Origin: Achromobacter sp. AONIH1
GTDB taxonomy: Bacteria; Pseudomonadota; Gammaproteobacteria; Burkholderiales; Burkholderiaceae_B
Direction: 5' to 3'
Assembly: GCF_002902905.1 (NCBI RefSeq)
Contig: NZ_CP026124.1
Span: forward strand, 3,782,001-3,846,000
Length of the DNA stretch: 64,000 bases
Position numbers and translations under genes: made by a program. Shown here one piece after another: positions 47,108-56,774 of this stretch. The notes below the pieces were generated by a model. It did not search any database, was not told the origin of the DNA, and saw only the letters and a program-made list of their open reading frames with translations. Position 1 is the first letter of the stretch. The number at the start of each line of letters is the position of its first letter.

Positions 47108-49699
47108 ATGCGTCAATTCGCGCAACTCAGCCTGGCGGTCCTGTTGGCCGCCAGCCAGATCGGGCCGGCGGCCAGCCCCGCCTACGCCCAACAGGCCGAC
47201 AATCGTGTCAGCCTGAATTTCGTGGATACCGATATTCCCGCCGTGCTGCGCGCGCTGTCGCTCTTCACGCAGCGCAACTTCCTGGTGGACCCGCGCGTCA
47301 AGGGCAAGCTCACGCTGGTCTCGGACCGTCCGGTGGACAGCAACCAGGCCCTGTCCATGCTGACCGGCGCGCTGCGCCTGCAGGGCTTCGCCATTGTCGA
47401 TGTGGACGGCGTGACCCGCGTGGTGCCCGAAGCCGACGCCAAGCTGCAGGGCAGCGCGGTGGTGGGCGATCCGCGTCCGGCGGCCAAGGGCGCGCCGGTG
47501 TCGGTGTCCAGCTTCGCGCGCGGCGCGGGAGGCGGCGGCGAGATGCTGACCCGCGTGTTCCCGCTCAAGTACGAGAACGCCGCCAACCTGGTGCCGGTGC
47601 TGCGCCCGATGGTGCCGCCCAACAATCCGGTCAACGCCTATCCCGGCAACAACACGCTGGTGGTCACCGACTACGCCGACAACCTGGAGCGCATCGCGGC
47701 GGTGATCGCCCGCATCGACGTGCCCAGCTCCATCGACACCGACGTGGTGCCGGTGCGCTCCGGCATTGCGTCCGACATCGCCGTGCTGGCCTCGCAGCTG
47801 CTGGACACGCAGGGCAATGACCCGACCCAGCGCATCGCGGTGGTGGCCGACCCGCGCAGCAACAGCGTGCTGGTGCGCGCCGGCAGTCCCGCGCGCACCA
47901 AGCTGGCGCGCGAGCTGATCCAGAAGCTGGACGCGCAGCAGAACCGAGGCGGCAACCTGCACGTGGTCTATATGCGCAACGCCCAGGCCACCCGCATCGC
48001 CGAAGTGCTGGGCGGCCTGCTGACCGGGCAGGCCAACGCCGCGACCGGCGCCGGGGCCCCGCAAGGCGCGACCGGGCCGGGCGCGCAGGGCGGCGGCGCG
48101 CGCGCCCAGCGCACGTCCATGAACCAGGGCAACCCGCAGGGGATGGGCGCGTCCTCGTCCACGTCGTCCAGCAAGGGCGGGCTGTCCGGCGAGCAGGACC
48201 GCATCGCGCGCGACGACAACGGCAACCAGGCGGTGTCGTATTCCGCCGGCGGCGCCACCATCCAGGCCGATCCGGCCACCAACTCGCTGATCATCTCCGC
48301 GCCCGAGCCGCTGTACCGCAGTCTGCGCGAAGTGATCGACCAGCTCGACCAGCGCCGCGCGCAGGTGCTGGTGGAAAGCCTGATCGTGGAAGTCAGCGAG
48401 GCCAAGGCGGCCGAGTTCGGCATCCAGTGGATGACCGGCGCCGGCAACATCAACAGCGGCGGCACCAGCTTCATCGGCGGCACCAACCTGGGCGGCAGCG
48501 GCCTGTCCGGCAAGGGGCCGACCTCGATCGACGCGCTGGGCGGCGGCATGACGCTGGGCGTGGTCAAGGGCACGGTCGACGTGCTGGGCAACAAGGTCAT
48601 CAACCTGGGCGTGCTGGCGCGCGCCATGCAGAACACCGGCGAGGCCAACATCCTGTCCACGCCGAACCTGCTGACGCTGGACAACCAGTCCGCCAGCATC
48701 CTGGTCGGCAAGACCGTGCCCTTCGTGACCGGCCAGTACGTCACCAACGGCAGCAACGGCAGCAACAACCCGTTCCAGACCATCGAGCGCGAGGACGTGG
48801 GCCTGAAGCTGAACATCCGCCCGCAGATCTCCGAAGGCGGCACGGTCAAGCTGGACATCTACCAGGAAGTCAGCAGCATCGACGAAAGTCGTTCGTCGAT
48901 CACCAACGGCATCGTCACCAACAAGCGCGCCATCGACACCAGCGTGCTGGTCGACGACGGCCAGATCATCGTGCTGGGCGGCCTGCTGGAAGACAGCGTC
49001 ACGCTCAGCTCCAACGCCGTTCCGGGCCTGAGCGCCATTCCGGTGCTGGGCAATCTGTTCCGCTACGACAGCCGCAAGCGCACCAAGACCAACCTGATGG
49101 TGTTCCTGCGCCCCTACGTGATGCGCGACGCCAACCGCGCCGCCGGCGTCACCATGGATCGCTACGACTACATGCGCCGCGCCCAGGCCGGCGCGCAGCC
49201 GGGCGATCACTGGCTGCTGCCCAACCAGCAGGCGCCCATGCTGACGGCGCCGGGCTCGGCGCCGTCGGTGTCGGGCAATGCCTACGACATGCGGCCGGAG
49301 AACCTGGCCGAGACCATGCGTCGCCCGCCGCCCGCGACGGTGGAGTCCTTCGCCGTGCGCCAGTATCCGGCCGCGCGCCAGACCAGCGATCCGGCCCAGC
49401 CGTTCCGCGTCAGCATGCCGCTGGGCGTGAGCGTGGCGCGCGACCCCGCCTCGCTGTATGGCGAGGCCGACAAATCCAGCGCCACGCTGCAATTCGCCTC
49501 GGTGGACTCGCAGTCCGACGCCGAGCGCATCGCCCAGCGCGTGCGTGGCAGCGGCCTGCAGGCCTATGTGCAGGCCGGTCCCGGCGGCATGGGCTACGTG
49601 GTGCGCAGTCAGGTCGCCAAGGATCCGGGCACGGTGTCCACCGCCACCCGCCTGTTGCGCGAGCTGGGCTACAAGAGCGAAGTGGTGTCGCACCTATGA
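47108..49699 (+). CDS. gspD: Type II secretion system secretin GspD with C-terminal SPOR-like region
   Basis: An 863-residue outer-membrane secretin. Signal peptide ~1-28 ([16 protein letters not shown]...PAYAQ). N-domains span ~30-400: [18 protein letters not shown] (N0), [16 protein letters not shown] (N1), and N2/N3 repeats interrupted by a long Gly/Ser/Ala-rich insert ~310-370. The secretin core is ~410-690 with [19 protein letters not shown] and [10 protein letters not shown]. Beyond a Pro-rich linker, the last ~70 residues (794-863; [45 protein letters not shown]) look like a SPOR peptidoglycan-binding domain. That is unusual for GspD. The ATG at 47108 was chosen over an upstream frame lacking a signal peptide. 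Confidence 0.92.
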   Translation: MRQFAQLSLAVLLAASQIGPAASPAYAQQADNRVSLNFVDTDIPAVLRALSLFTQRNFLVDPRVKGKLTLVSDRPVDSNQALSMLTGALRLQGFAIVDVDGVTRVVPEADAKLQGSAVVGDPRPAAKGAPVSVSSFARGAGGGGEMLTRVFPLKYENAANLVPVLRPMVPPNNPVNAYPGNNTLVVTDYADNLERIAAVIARIDVPSSIDTDVVPVRSGIASDIAVLASQLLDTQGNDPTQRIAVVADPRSNSVLVRAGSPARTKLARELIQKLDAQQNRGGNLHVVYMRNAQATRIAEVLGGLLTGQANAATGAGAPQGATGPGAQGGGARAQRTSMNQGNPQGMGASSSTSSSKGGLSGEQDRIARDDNGNQAVSYSAGGATIQADPATNSLIISAPEPLYRSLREVIDQLDQRRAQVLVESLIVEVSEAKAAEFGIQWMTGAGNINSGGTSFIGGTNLGGSGLSGKGPTSIDALGGGMTLGVVKGTVDVLGNKVINLGVLARAMQNTGEANILSTPNLLTLDNQSASILVGKTVPFVTGQYVTNGSNGSNNPFQTIEREDVGLKLNIRPQISEGGTVKLDIYQEVSSIDESRSSITNGIVTNKRAIDTSVLVDDGQIIVLGGLLEDSVTLSSNAVPGLSAIPVLGNLFRYDSRKRTKTNLMVFLRPYVMRDANRAAGVTMDRYDYMRRAQAGAQPGDHWLLPNQQAPMLTAPGSAPSVSGNAYDMRPENLAETMRRPPPATVESFAVRQYPAARQTSDPAQPFRVSMPLGVSVARDPASLYGEADKSSATLQFASVDSQSDAERIAQRVRGSGLQAYVQAGPGGMGYVVRSQVAKDPGTVSTATRLLRELGYKSEVVSHL

Positions 49700-49737
49700 A
49701 CGCCGCCTTGCAAGCGACGGCGGGAGCGGCCGCATGA
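49696..49737 (+). other. Possible 13-codon coupling ORF between gspD and gspE
   Basis: An ATG overlapping the gspD stop (ATGA at 49696) opens a 13-residue frame ([13 protein letters not shown]) whose TGA overlaps the gspE start codon (ATGA at 49734). Such a relay could let ribosomes leaving gspD reach gspE. Whether it is translated is unknown. Confidence 0.35.
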
Positions 49738-51161
49738 GCGCCCACCCCTTGCCCTATGCCTGGGCGCGCGCCCAGCGCGCTGTGCTGTCGCTGCGCGGCG
49801 GCCGCGCCCAGCTGACGGTCAGCCCGCGCACGCCGGAATGGGCGCTGCGCGAGATCCGCCGCTGCCACGGCGACGTGGAGGTGGCGCAGGTCGAGGACGA
49901 GGCGCTGGAAACGCTGCTGACGGCCGCCTACAGTCATGCCGAGGACGCTGCCTCGGTCATGGGCGTGGCCGAGAACGAGATCGACCTGGACCGGCTGCTG
50001 CAGGACATGCCCGAGGTGGCCGACCTGCTGGAGGCCCAGGACGACGCGCCCGTCATCCGCATGATCAACGCGCTGTTCGCCCAGGCCGCGCGCGACGGCG
50101 CCAGCGATATCCACATCGAGCCCTTCGAGACCCATTCGGTGGTGCGCTACCGTGTCGACGGCACGCTGCGCGACGTGGTCAGCCCGCGCAAGGCGCTGCA
50201 TGCCGCGCTGATCTCGCGCATCAAGATCATGGCCCACCTGGACATCGCCGAGAAACGCCTGCCGCAGGACGGCCGCATCGCGCTGCGCGTGGGTGGACGG
50301 CCCATCGACGTGCGCGTGTCCACCTTGCCGACCGGTCACGGCGAGCGCGCCGTGCTGCGCCTTTTGGACAAGGAAGCCGGCCGGCTCAAGCTCGAACGCC
50401 TGGGCATGAGCGCCGGCGTGCTGGAGCGGCTCGACCGCCTGATCCGCCAGCCGCACGGCATCGTGCTGGTCACCGGCCCCACCGGCAGCGGCAAGACCAC
50501 CACGCTGTACGCCGCGCTGAGCCGGCTGGATGCGTCCACCAGCAACATCCTCACCGTCGAGGATCCGATCGAGTACGACCTGCCCGGCATCAGCCAGACC
50601 CAGGTCAACGCCAAGATCGACATGAGCTTCGCGCTGGCGCTGCGCGCCATCCTGCGGCAAGACCCCGACGTCATCATGATCGGCGAGATCCGCGACCTCG
50701 AAACCGCGCAGATCGCGGTGCAGGCCTCGCTCACCGGCCACCTGGTGCTGGCCACGCTGCACACCAACGACGCCGTGTCCGCCGTCACCCGCCTGACCGA
50801 CATGGGCGTGGAGCCCTTCCTGCTGGCCTCGTCGCTGCTGGGCGTGCTGGCCCAGCGCCTGGTGCGTCAGCTGTGCCCGGCCTGCAAGCAGCCGGCCGAA
50901 CTCGAGGGCCGCCGCGTCTACCATCCGGTCGGCTGCGCCGCCTGCAACCACACCGGCTACAGCGGCCGCTCGGGCATCCACGAGCTGTTCAGCGTGGACG
51001 ACGAGGCCCGCCGTCTGATCCACGAGGGCCGCGACGAGCGCGAACTGCGGATCGCGGCCACGGCCTCCGGCATGCGCAGCATGCGGGAAGACGGGCAGCG
51101 CTGGGTGGATGAGGGGCGGACTTCGCCGGAGGAGATCTTGCGGGTGACCAGGGACGCGTAG
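49734..51161 (+). CDS. gspE: Type II secretion system assembly ATPase GspE
   Basis: A 475-residue cytoplasmic ATPase that drives pseudopilus assembly. The N-terminal region (~1-105) contacts GspL/GspF; the catalytic core has [12 protein letters not shown], Walker [13 protein letters not shown] (~245), the Asp box [12 protein letters not shown], Walker [13 protein letters not shown], and the His box [11 protein letters not shown] CxxC...CxxC zinc motif ([16 protein letters not shown]) lies near residue 385, as in GspE. The ATG at 49734 gives [14 protein letters not shown]. No gspG-N or gspC follows; a toxin-antitoxin pair on the other strand comes next. Confidence 0.95.
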   Translation: MSAHPLPYAWARAQRAVLSLRGGRAQLTVSPRTPEWALREIRRCHGDVEVAQVEDEALETLLTAAYSHAEDAASVMGVAENEIDLDRLLQDMPEVADLLEAQDDAPVIRMINALFAQAARDGASDIHIEPFETHSVVRYRVDGTLRDVVSPRKALHAALISRIKIMAHLDIAEKRLPQDGRIALRVGGRPIDVRVSTLPTGHGERAVLRLLDKEAGRLKLERLGMSAGVLERLDRLIRQPHGIVLVTGPTGSGKTTTLYAALSRLDASTSNILTVEDPIEYDLPGISQTQVNAKIDMSFALALRAILRQDPDVIMIGEIRDLETAQIAVQASLTGHLVLATLHTNDAVSAVTRLTDMGVEPFLLASSLLGVLAQRLVRQLCPACKQPAELEGRRVYHPVGCAACNHTGYSGRSGIHELFSVDDEARRLIHEGRDERELRIAATASGMRSMREDGQRWVDEGRTSPEEILRVTRDA

Positions 51162-51192
51162 GGCGGGAGGTCGCGTTTGCGCGACCTGGGCC

Positions 51193-51615
51193 CTACGCGT
51201 GCTTCCAAGGATCAATAACGTCCAGGCCGGCGGCCAGGAAGGGGCTGGTGTCGCGCGTGGCAACGGCAAATCCGTTGGCAAGCGCCACCGCCGCGATGCA
51301 GGCGTCGGCGGTCTGGATACCGCTTCCTGCCTCGCGCACCTTTGTTATCAGTTCGGCGTAGGCATTCGTGCAGGCCATATCGAACGGCAGGACGCGCCCG
51401 GCAAACATCGGCAATACGCGTTTTTCGATGTGCTCGTGCAGCGCGGTACGGCGCTTGCCTGCGGGCATCAGCGCGATGCCCGCACGCAGTTCGGCGACAG
51501 TGATGGCTGACAGGTACAACGTTTCCAGCGGCTGCGCGTCTATCCAATCAATGACACGAATCTCGGGCGAGGGGCGCAGCGGTTCCGAAATGACGTTCGT
51601 ATCGAGCAGGATCAT
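51193..51615 (-). CDS. PIN-domain toxin ribonuclease (FitB/VapC family)
   Basis: A 140-residue PIN-domain endoribonuclease. The acidic residues that hold the metal are visible: ILLDTNVISE (Asp5), VAELRAGI (Glu42), and TADACIAAVA followed by ATRDTSPF near the C-terminus. The sequence matches the FitB subgroup (ISEPLRPSPE). It overlaps the antitoxin gene by ATGA, so toxin translation depends on the antitoxin message. The pair sits after gspE and before the permease. Confidence 0.9.
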   Translation of the reverse strand: MILLDTNVISEPLRPSPEIRVIDWIDAQPLETLYLSAITVAELRAGIALMPAGKRRTALHEHIEKRVLPMFAGRVLPFDMACTNAYAELITKVREAGSGIQTADACIAAVALANGFAVATRDTSPFLAAGLDVIDPWKHA

Positions 51616-51866
51616 TCAAAACTCGCTGCTCGGGCTTGCGCCTGGTCGTGCCCGCTGTCGAAAAGGGCGAGCTCTTCTTCGGTCAGTTTGACCTTGCGTC
51701 CGATCTCGGACAGCAGGGAACCCAACTTGACCCGGCCAGCCGGCTTTACAGCGCTTTCCAGGATGTCTCGCATTTCCGCTTCGATGCTGTGCCCGTGTTG
51801 AGCGGCTCGCACGCGGATGGCGCGATGCACCTCGTCCGGTACATTACGGATGGTCACGGATGGCAT
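51612..51866 (-). CDS. Antitoxin, ribbon-helix-helix (FitA-like)
   Basis: An 84-residue antitoxin. The N-terminal ribbon-helix-helix MPSVTIRNVPDEVHRAIRVRAAQHGHSIEAEMRDIL is characteristic of FitA. The C-terminal part (VKLTEEELALFDSG) should wrap the toxin active site. The gene comes first in the pair. A perfect 11-bp dyad lies 25 bases upstream and is the probable autorepression site. Confidence 0.9.
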   Translation of the reverse strand: MPSVTIRNVPDEVHRAIRVRAAQHGHSIEAEMRDILESAVKPAGRVKLGSLLSEIGRKVKLTEEELALFDSGHDQAQARAASFE

Positions 51867-51890
51867 GTTTCAAATCCTCCAATTGATGGA

Positions 51891-51921
51891 TTTGCTTGCA
51901 TTTTATCAATATGCAAGCAAA
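51891..51921. promoter_or_regulatory. Operator of the toxin-antitoxin pair
   Basis: A perfect inverted repeat TTTGCTTGCAT-N9-ATGCAAGCAAA lies upstream of the antitoxin start, where FitA-type complexes bind to repress their own promoter. The surrounding sequence is AT-rich compared with its neighbours. Confidence 0.75.
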
Positions 51922-52052
51922 CTCTCAATCCACATGCGTCCAGCTCCACCGATTGTCGGACCAAATCCGCGACGGGCCGTAAATGGAGATGAAACGTCAT
52001 GAGGGTGCCGTTGGCGGTATGTCAGCTACGGCACACCTGGCGGCTCACCCCT

Positions 52053-53561
52053 TCAATGACTCTCCGCCTGGCTCGCCGCCGCGATCACCGCGCGTTCATC
52101 ATGCTGCGCGCCGTTCAGGAACAGGTTCAGCAGCACCGCCGTCACCGACGACAGCAGGATGCCGGACTCCACCAGCGGATGCACGGAATGCGGCATCCAT
52201 TGCTTGAAGTGGGGCGCGATCAGCGGCACCATGCCGATGCCGATCGAGACCGCCACGATCATGGCGTTGTTGCGGTTGGTCTTGAAGTCCACGCCCGACA
52301 GGATGCGGATGCCGGTGGCGGCGACCATGCCGAACATGACGATGCCGGCGCCGCCCAGCACCACGGTGGGCAGCGACTCGACCAGCGCGGCGATCTTGGG
52401 CAGCAGGCCCAGCACCAGCAGGATCAGCCCGCCGGCGGCGCAGACATAGCGGCTCTTGACGCCGGTCACCGCGACCAGTCCCACGTTCTGCGAGAAGCTG
52501 GTGTACGGGAAGGTGTTGAAGATGCCGCCCAGCAGCGTGCCCAGGCCGTCGGTGCGCAGGCCCCGGGCCAGGTCCTTCTGGGTGATTTCGCGCGACGTCA
52601 TGGAGCCCAGCGCCAGGAACATGCCGGTGGACTCGATCATCACCACCACCATGATCAGCGACATGGTCAGGATCATCATGATGTCGAATCGGGGCATGCC
52701 GAAGTGGAAGGGCAGCACGATGTCGAACCAGGCGGCCTGGTCCATTTTCTCGAAGGTCATGATGCCGGCGGCCGAGGCGGCGATGGCGCCGACCACGATG
52801 CCCAGCAGCACCGAGATATTGGCGACGAAGCCGCGCGCGTACTTGACGATGAGCAGGATGGACAGCAGCACCACGGCCGCGATGCCCAGGCCGACCGGGT
52901 CGGCGTACTTCGGGTTGGGCACCGAGGGCTGGATGGCGAAGCCCTGCGGCAGGGGCGGCGCCTGGCCGCCGGGCGCGGTCACGTCGGCCAGCCACTTGGC
53001 GTAGGCCGGGTCGACGATGGCGGGCGCGGTCGGGCCGACGGGGTTGCCGAAGATCCAGTTGATGCCCACCCGCATCAGCGTGATGCCGATGACGGCGATG
53101 ATGGTGCCGGTGACCACCGGCGGAAAGAAGCGCAGCATGCGGCTGACGGCGGGCGCGATCAGGATGGACACCACGCCCGCGCCGATGATGGAGCCGAACA
53201 GCAGCTGCGCGCCCGCCGGCCCCGGCTCGGCCGTGGCCATGGCCGCCATGGGCGCGACCGAGGCGAAGGTGACGCCCATCATGACGGGCAGCTGGATGCC
53301 GAACCAGCGCGTGGCGCCCAGCGTCTGGATCAGCGTGATCAGCCCGCAACAGAACAGGTCGGCGGAGATCAGCATGGCCACTTCCTCGGCGCTGAGCTGC
53401 AGCGCCCGGCCGATGATGAGCGGCACCGCGACGGCGCCGGCGTACATCACGAGCACGTGCTGCAGGCCCAGGGCGGCCAGCTTGATATTGGGAAGGCGTT
53501 GGTCGACGGGATGCCGGTCTGGCGGACACCCCTGGGAGTAAGCGGACGGCGTGGACGGCAT
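52053..53561 (-). CDS. NCS2-family nucleobase permease, urate/xanthine type
   Basis: A 502-residue proton symporter for purine bases. Family motifs: LGLQHVLVMYAGAVAVPLIIG near the start, GIQLPVMMGVTFA, FGMPRFDI, and the signature FSQNVGLVAVTGVKSRYVCAAGG, whose QNVG and TGVKSR residues match the xanthine/urate (XanQ/UacT) subgroup rather than uracil carriers. The start at 53561 follows AGGAGA. It lies downstream of the purine-degradation genes on the same strand, so import of urate or xanthine for that pathway is the likely role. Confidence 0.92.
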   Translation of the reverse strand: MPSTPSAYSQGCPPDRHPVDQRLPNIKLAALGLQHVLVMYAGAVAVPLIIGRALQLSAEEVAMLISADLFCCGLITLIQTLGATRWFGIQLPVMMGVTFASVAPMAAMATAEPGPAGAQLLFGSIIGAGVVSILIAPAVSRMLRFFPPVVTGTIIAVIGITLMRVGINWIFGNPVGPTAPAIVDPAYAKWLADVTAPGGQAPPLPQGFAIQPSVPNPKYADPVGLGIAAVVLLSILLIVKYARGFVANISVLLGIVVGAIAASAAGIMTFEKMDQAAWFDIVLPFHFGMPRFDIMMILTMSLIMVVVMIESTGMFLALGSMTSREITQKDLARGLRTDGLGTLLGGIFNTFPYTSFSQNVGLVAVTGVKSRYVCAAGGLILLVLGLLPKIAALVESLPTVVLGGAGIVMFGMVAATGIRILSGVDFKTNRNNAMIVAVSIGIGMVPLIAPHFKQWMPHSVHPLVESGILLSSVTAVLLNLFLNGAQHDERAVIAAASQAESH

Positions 53562-53730
53562 GCGTGGTCTCCTGGTGGATACAACTGCTGCGTTACGTAT
53601 GTGCCTAGTCTGACTTCTGGCTGGCTTGGTTTGTGTATTCGGAAATGGGAATTCGACGGTGAATCGCGGGATGCCGCGCGCACCCGCGGCCGGGGGCTGC
53701 GGAGCGCGGATCAAGGCTTGGGGACAGGGG

Positions 53731-54960
53731 CTACTGCGGCTGCAGCAGGTCGGCCAGCGCGCGGGCGATGACCTTGGTGGCGCGGCGCAGGTCTTCCAGC
53801 GCGACGCGTTCGTCGTTGCGCTTGGCGTGGGACTCCAGCACCGTGCGCGGGCCGGCGCCGTAGATCACGCCGGGGATGCCGGCCTCGGCGTACAGCCGCA
53901 CGTCGGTGTAGAGCGGGGTGCCCAGCGCCGGGATGTCCTCGCCGAAGATCTCCCGGCCGTGCCGCTGGATGGCGTCCACCAGCGGCTTGTTGCCGGGCAG
54001 CGGACGCATGGCGTTGGCCAGCAGCAGCCGCTTGATCTCGACGCGGATGCCGGGAAAGGTCGCGGCGGCGTCTTCGATGATGCGGTAGATGTCGGCTTCC
54101 ACCTCGGCGGCGTTTTCCTCGGGGATCATGCGGCGGTCCAGCTTGAAGCTGACCTTGCCGGGCACCACGTTGGTGTTGGTGCCGCCTTCGATGCGGCCGA
54201 CATTCAGGTAGGGGTGGGTGATGCCCGGCACCTGCGAGCGGACCTCGCGATAGCGCGCATTCTGCGCGTACAGCGCGTTCAGGACCCGGACCGCGCCCTG
54301 CAGCGCGTCCACGCCGGTCTCGGGCACGGCCGCGTGCGCCATTTCGCCGTGCACGGTGACTTCCATCTGCAGGCAGCCGTTGTGCGCCGACACCACGGCG
54401 TAGCTGAAGCCGGCCGCGATCAGCAGGTCGGGCTTGGTCAGGCCCTGTCGCAGCAGCCAGCCCGGTCCCAGCAGGCCGCCGAATTCCTCGTCATAGGTGA
54501 AATGCAGCTCGACCGCGCCATGGCGGGGCGCGGCCACGGCCTCCAGCGCGCGCACGGCGAAGGTGAAGCTGGCGAAGTCGCTCTTGCTGACGGCGGCAGC
54601 GCGGCCGTACAGATTGCCATCCTCGATCTGGGCGCCGTAGGGGTCGTGGCGCCAGCCTTCGCCGGGCGGCACCACGTCGCCGTGGGCGTTCAGGGCCACG
54701 CGGCGGCCAGGGCCGTACTCGCGCCGCACGATCAGGTTGGTGATCGATTGCAGGCCGTAGTCGCGTACTTCCTGTTCGGGCACGGGGTGGGCCTCGGCCT
54801 GCATGCCGAAGGCCCGCAGCAGCTCGGCGGTGCGTTCGGCATGCGGGGCATTGTTGCCCGGCGGGGTATCGGTGGGCACGCGCACCAGTTCCTGCAGGAA
54901 GCGCACTTCCTCGTCGAAGTGGGCGTCCACCCAGGCGTCGAGTTTCGAATAGTCTGTCAT
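53731..54960 (-). CDS. M20 family zinc hydrolase (ArgE/DapE-like deacylase)
   Basis: A 409-residue di-zinc aminoacylase-type hydrolase. The metal-binding motifs are NAHGDVVPPGEGW, YDEEFGG (catalytic Glu pair) and, near the end, an ESHAKRNDE segment with the last His. The dimerisation lid is ~190-300. GGAG lies 9 bases before the ATG at 54960. It sits directly after the allantoate amidohydrolase gene, 17 bases downstream, so it may act in the same pathway, perhaps on a carbamoyl or ureido compound such as ureidoglycine or ureidoglycolate. This role is only inferred from position. Confidence 0.87.
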   Translation of the reverse strand: MTDYSKLDAWVDAHFDEEVRFLQELVRVPTDTPPGNNAPHAERTAELLRAFGMQAEAHPVPEQEVRDYGLQSITNLIVRREYGPGRRVALNAHGDVVPPGEGWRHDPYGAQIEDGNLYGRAAAVSKSDFASFTFAVRALEAVAAPRHGAVELHFTYDEEFGGLLGPGWLLRQGLTKPDLLIAAGFSYAVVSAHNGCLQMEVTVHGEMAHAAVPETGVDALQGAVRVLNALYAQNARYREVRSQVPGITHPYLNVGRIEGGTNTNVVPGKVSFKLDRRMIPEENAAEVEADIYRIIEDAAATFPGIRVEIKRLLLANAMRPLPGNKPLVDAIQRHGREIFGEDIPALGTPLYTDVRLYAEAGIPGVIYGAGPRTVLESHAKRNDERVALEDLRRATKVIARALADLLQPQ

Positions 54961-54977
54961 CTTGTGTGTCTCCGGGT

Positions 54978-56774
54978 TCAACGTGTCATCTCATGCGCCA
55001 GCGCATCGAGCAGGTGGCGCAGGGCCTGCGCCGCCAGCTGCATGTCGTTGGCGGTGGTGGATTCGAGCGGATTGTGGCTGATGCCGAAATTCTGGCCGCG
55101 CACGAACAGCATGGCTTGCGGCATGGCCTCGTGCAGCTTCATGGCGTCGTGGCCGGCGCCGCTGGGCATGCGATGCACGGGCAGGCCCAGCGCCTCGACC
55201 GCGCGTTCCCAGCGCGCCTGCCAGGCCGGCGCGCTGGGCGCGGCGGCGGCGCGCAGGGTCTCTTCCAGTTCGCAGCGCAGGCCCCGGCGCTGGCAGATGG
55301 CGGCCAGCTCGGCCAGCACGTCGGTCGCCAGCGCGTCGCGCTGGGCGTTGCCGGGCGCGCGCAGGTCCAGGCTGAAGCGGCATTCGCCGGGCACCACGTT
55401 GATCGAGCCGTTGGGCACGTCCAGCATGCCCATGGTGCCGACCGAGTCGCCGTCGCGCGCCGCGCGCCGTTCCAGATACAGGGCCAGCTCGGCCGTGGCG
55501 GTGGCCGCGTCGCGCCGGCGGTCCATGGGGGTAGTGCCGGCATGGCTGGCCATGCCGACGATGCGGCCACGGTAGCGCACGCTGCCGTTGATCGAGGTGA
55601 CCACGCCCAGCGGCAGGCCCATCTCGAACAGCACCGGGCCTTGCTCGATGTGCACTTCGACGAAGCCCAGGTAGCGCGCGGGATCGCGCCGCAGCGTGGG
55701 GATGTCGTCGATGCACAGGCCGGCATGCTGCATGGCTTCGCGCATCGTGGTGCCCTGGGCGTCGCGCTGGTCCAGCCATTCCTGCCTGAAGTCGCCGACC
55801 AGCGCGCCCGAGCCCAGGAAGGTGGCGGCGTAGCGCTGGCCTTCCTCCTCGGCGAAGCCGATCACTTCCAGGTGATAGGGCAGGCGCCGGCCCTGGCGGT
55901 GCAGTTCCCGCACGCAGGCCATGGGCACGAAGATGCCCAGCCGGCCGTCGTACTTGCCGCCGTTGCGCACCGTGTCGTAGTGGCTGCCGGTCATCAGCGT
56001 GGCGGCGTCGGCCCGCTCGGCGCGATAGCGGCCGACCACGTTGCCGACGGCGTCGATCTCGACTTCGTCGAAGCCGCAGTCGCGCATCCAGTGGCTGATG
56101 CGCTGGGCGCAGGCGCGGTGCGCGTCCGTCAGGTAGGTGACGGTGAGCTGGCCCTGTTCGGCGTAGCCCGGATCGCTGTGGACGCTGAGCCGCTCATGCC
56201 AGTCCCAGATGTCGTTGCCCAGTGTCAGATCCAGGCCGAACTTGTCGGCCAGGCGGATCTCGACGATGCGGTGGATGTTGCGCAGCGCCTCGCGGAATTC
56301 GACATCGGGCGGATTGTCCAGCCGGCGTTCGAAGGTGGCGATGATCTGGCCGCGCGTCAGGCCGATGCCGCGCGGACCGCGCACGGCCAGGATGAAGGGA
56401 AAGCCGAAGCGGGCCAGATAGTCGGCGTTGAGCTGCCGCAGCCGCGCCAGTTCCTCGGGCGAGCAATGGGTCAGGCCGGCCTTGTTCTGCTCATTGGTGG
56501 ATTCGGCCGTCAGGCTGTTGTCCTGCATGGCGCGGCCGGCCAGCTCCGGGTGGGCGCGGATCAGCGCCAGGCCGGCCTCGGCGTCGGCCTCGTCCAGCAC
56601 GCGCCGCAGCGCGTCCTGCAGCTGCGGCAGCGAGCGGAACGGCCGCGAGGCCAGGGCCTGCCGGGCGATCCAGGGCGAATGCTCGTACAGGCCGTCGAGC
56701 ATGGCCACGGCCTCGTCGGTCGTGGCGGCATTGAGCTGTTCCAGGGTGTAGGCCATGTGGGTCGGAGTCGACAT
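54978..56774 (-). CDS. Fusion of OHCU decarboxylase (UraD) and allantoate amidohydrolase
   Basis: A 598-residue two-domain enzyme of urate degradation. Residues ~1-172 are UraD (2-oxo-4-hydroxy-4-carboxy-5-ureidoimidazoline decarboxylase): SRPFRSLPQLQDALR, the active-site His in IRAHPELAG, and LTAESTNEQNKAGL. Residues ~180-598 are an M20-type allantoate amidohydrolase: GSHYDTVRNGGKYDGRLG, the catalytic Glu pair in GFAEEEGQRY, VEVHIEQGPVLF and SGAGHDAMK. The start ATG at 56774 shares a base with the stop of puuE (TGATG), indicating coupling. The fusion joins two non-consecutive steps (before and after allantoinase). Confidence 0.93.
   Translation of the reverse strand: MSTPTHMAYTLEQLNAATTDEAVAMLDGLYEHSPWIARQALASRPFRSLPQLQDALRRVLDEADAEAGLALIRAHPELAGRAMQDNSLTAESTNEQNKAGLTHCSPEELARLRQLNADYLARFGFPFILAVRGPRGIGLTRGQIIATFERRLDNPPDVEFREALRNIHRIVEIRLADKFGLDLTLGNDIWDWHERLSVHSDPGYAEQGQLTVTYLTDAHRACAQRISHWMRDCGFDEVEIDAVGNVVGRYRAERADAATLMTGSHYDTVRNGGKYDGRLGIFVPMACVRELHRQGRRLPYHLEVIGFAEEEGQRYAATFLGSGALVGDFRQEWLDQRDAQGTTMREAMQHAGLCIDDIPTLRRDPARYLGFVEVHIEQGPVLFEMGLPLGVVTSINGSVRYRGRIVGMASHAGTTPMDRRRDAATATAELALYLERRAARDGDSVGTMGMLDVPNGSINVVPGECRFSLDLRAPGNAQRDALATDVLAELAAICQRRGLRCELEETLRAAAAPSAPAWQARWERAVEALGLPVHRMPSGAGHDAMKLHEAMPQAMLFVRGQNFGISHNPLESTTANDMQLAAQALRHLLDALAHEMTR

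Noticed and set aside
47084-49693. A minus-strand open frame of about 870 codons opposite gspD
   Set aside because: Composition is His/Arg/Gln-rich shadow sequence with no domain, while the plus strand is a clear secretin.
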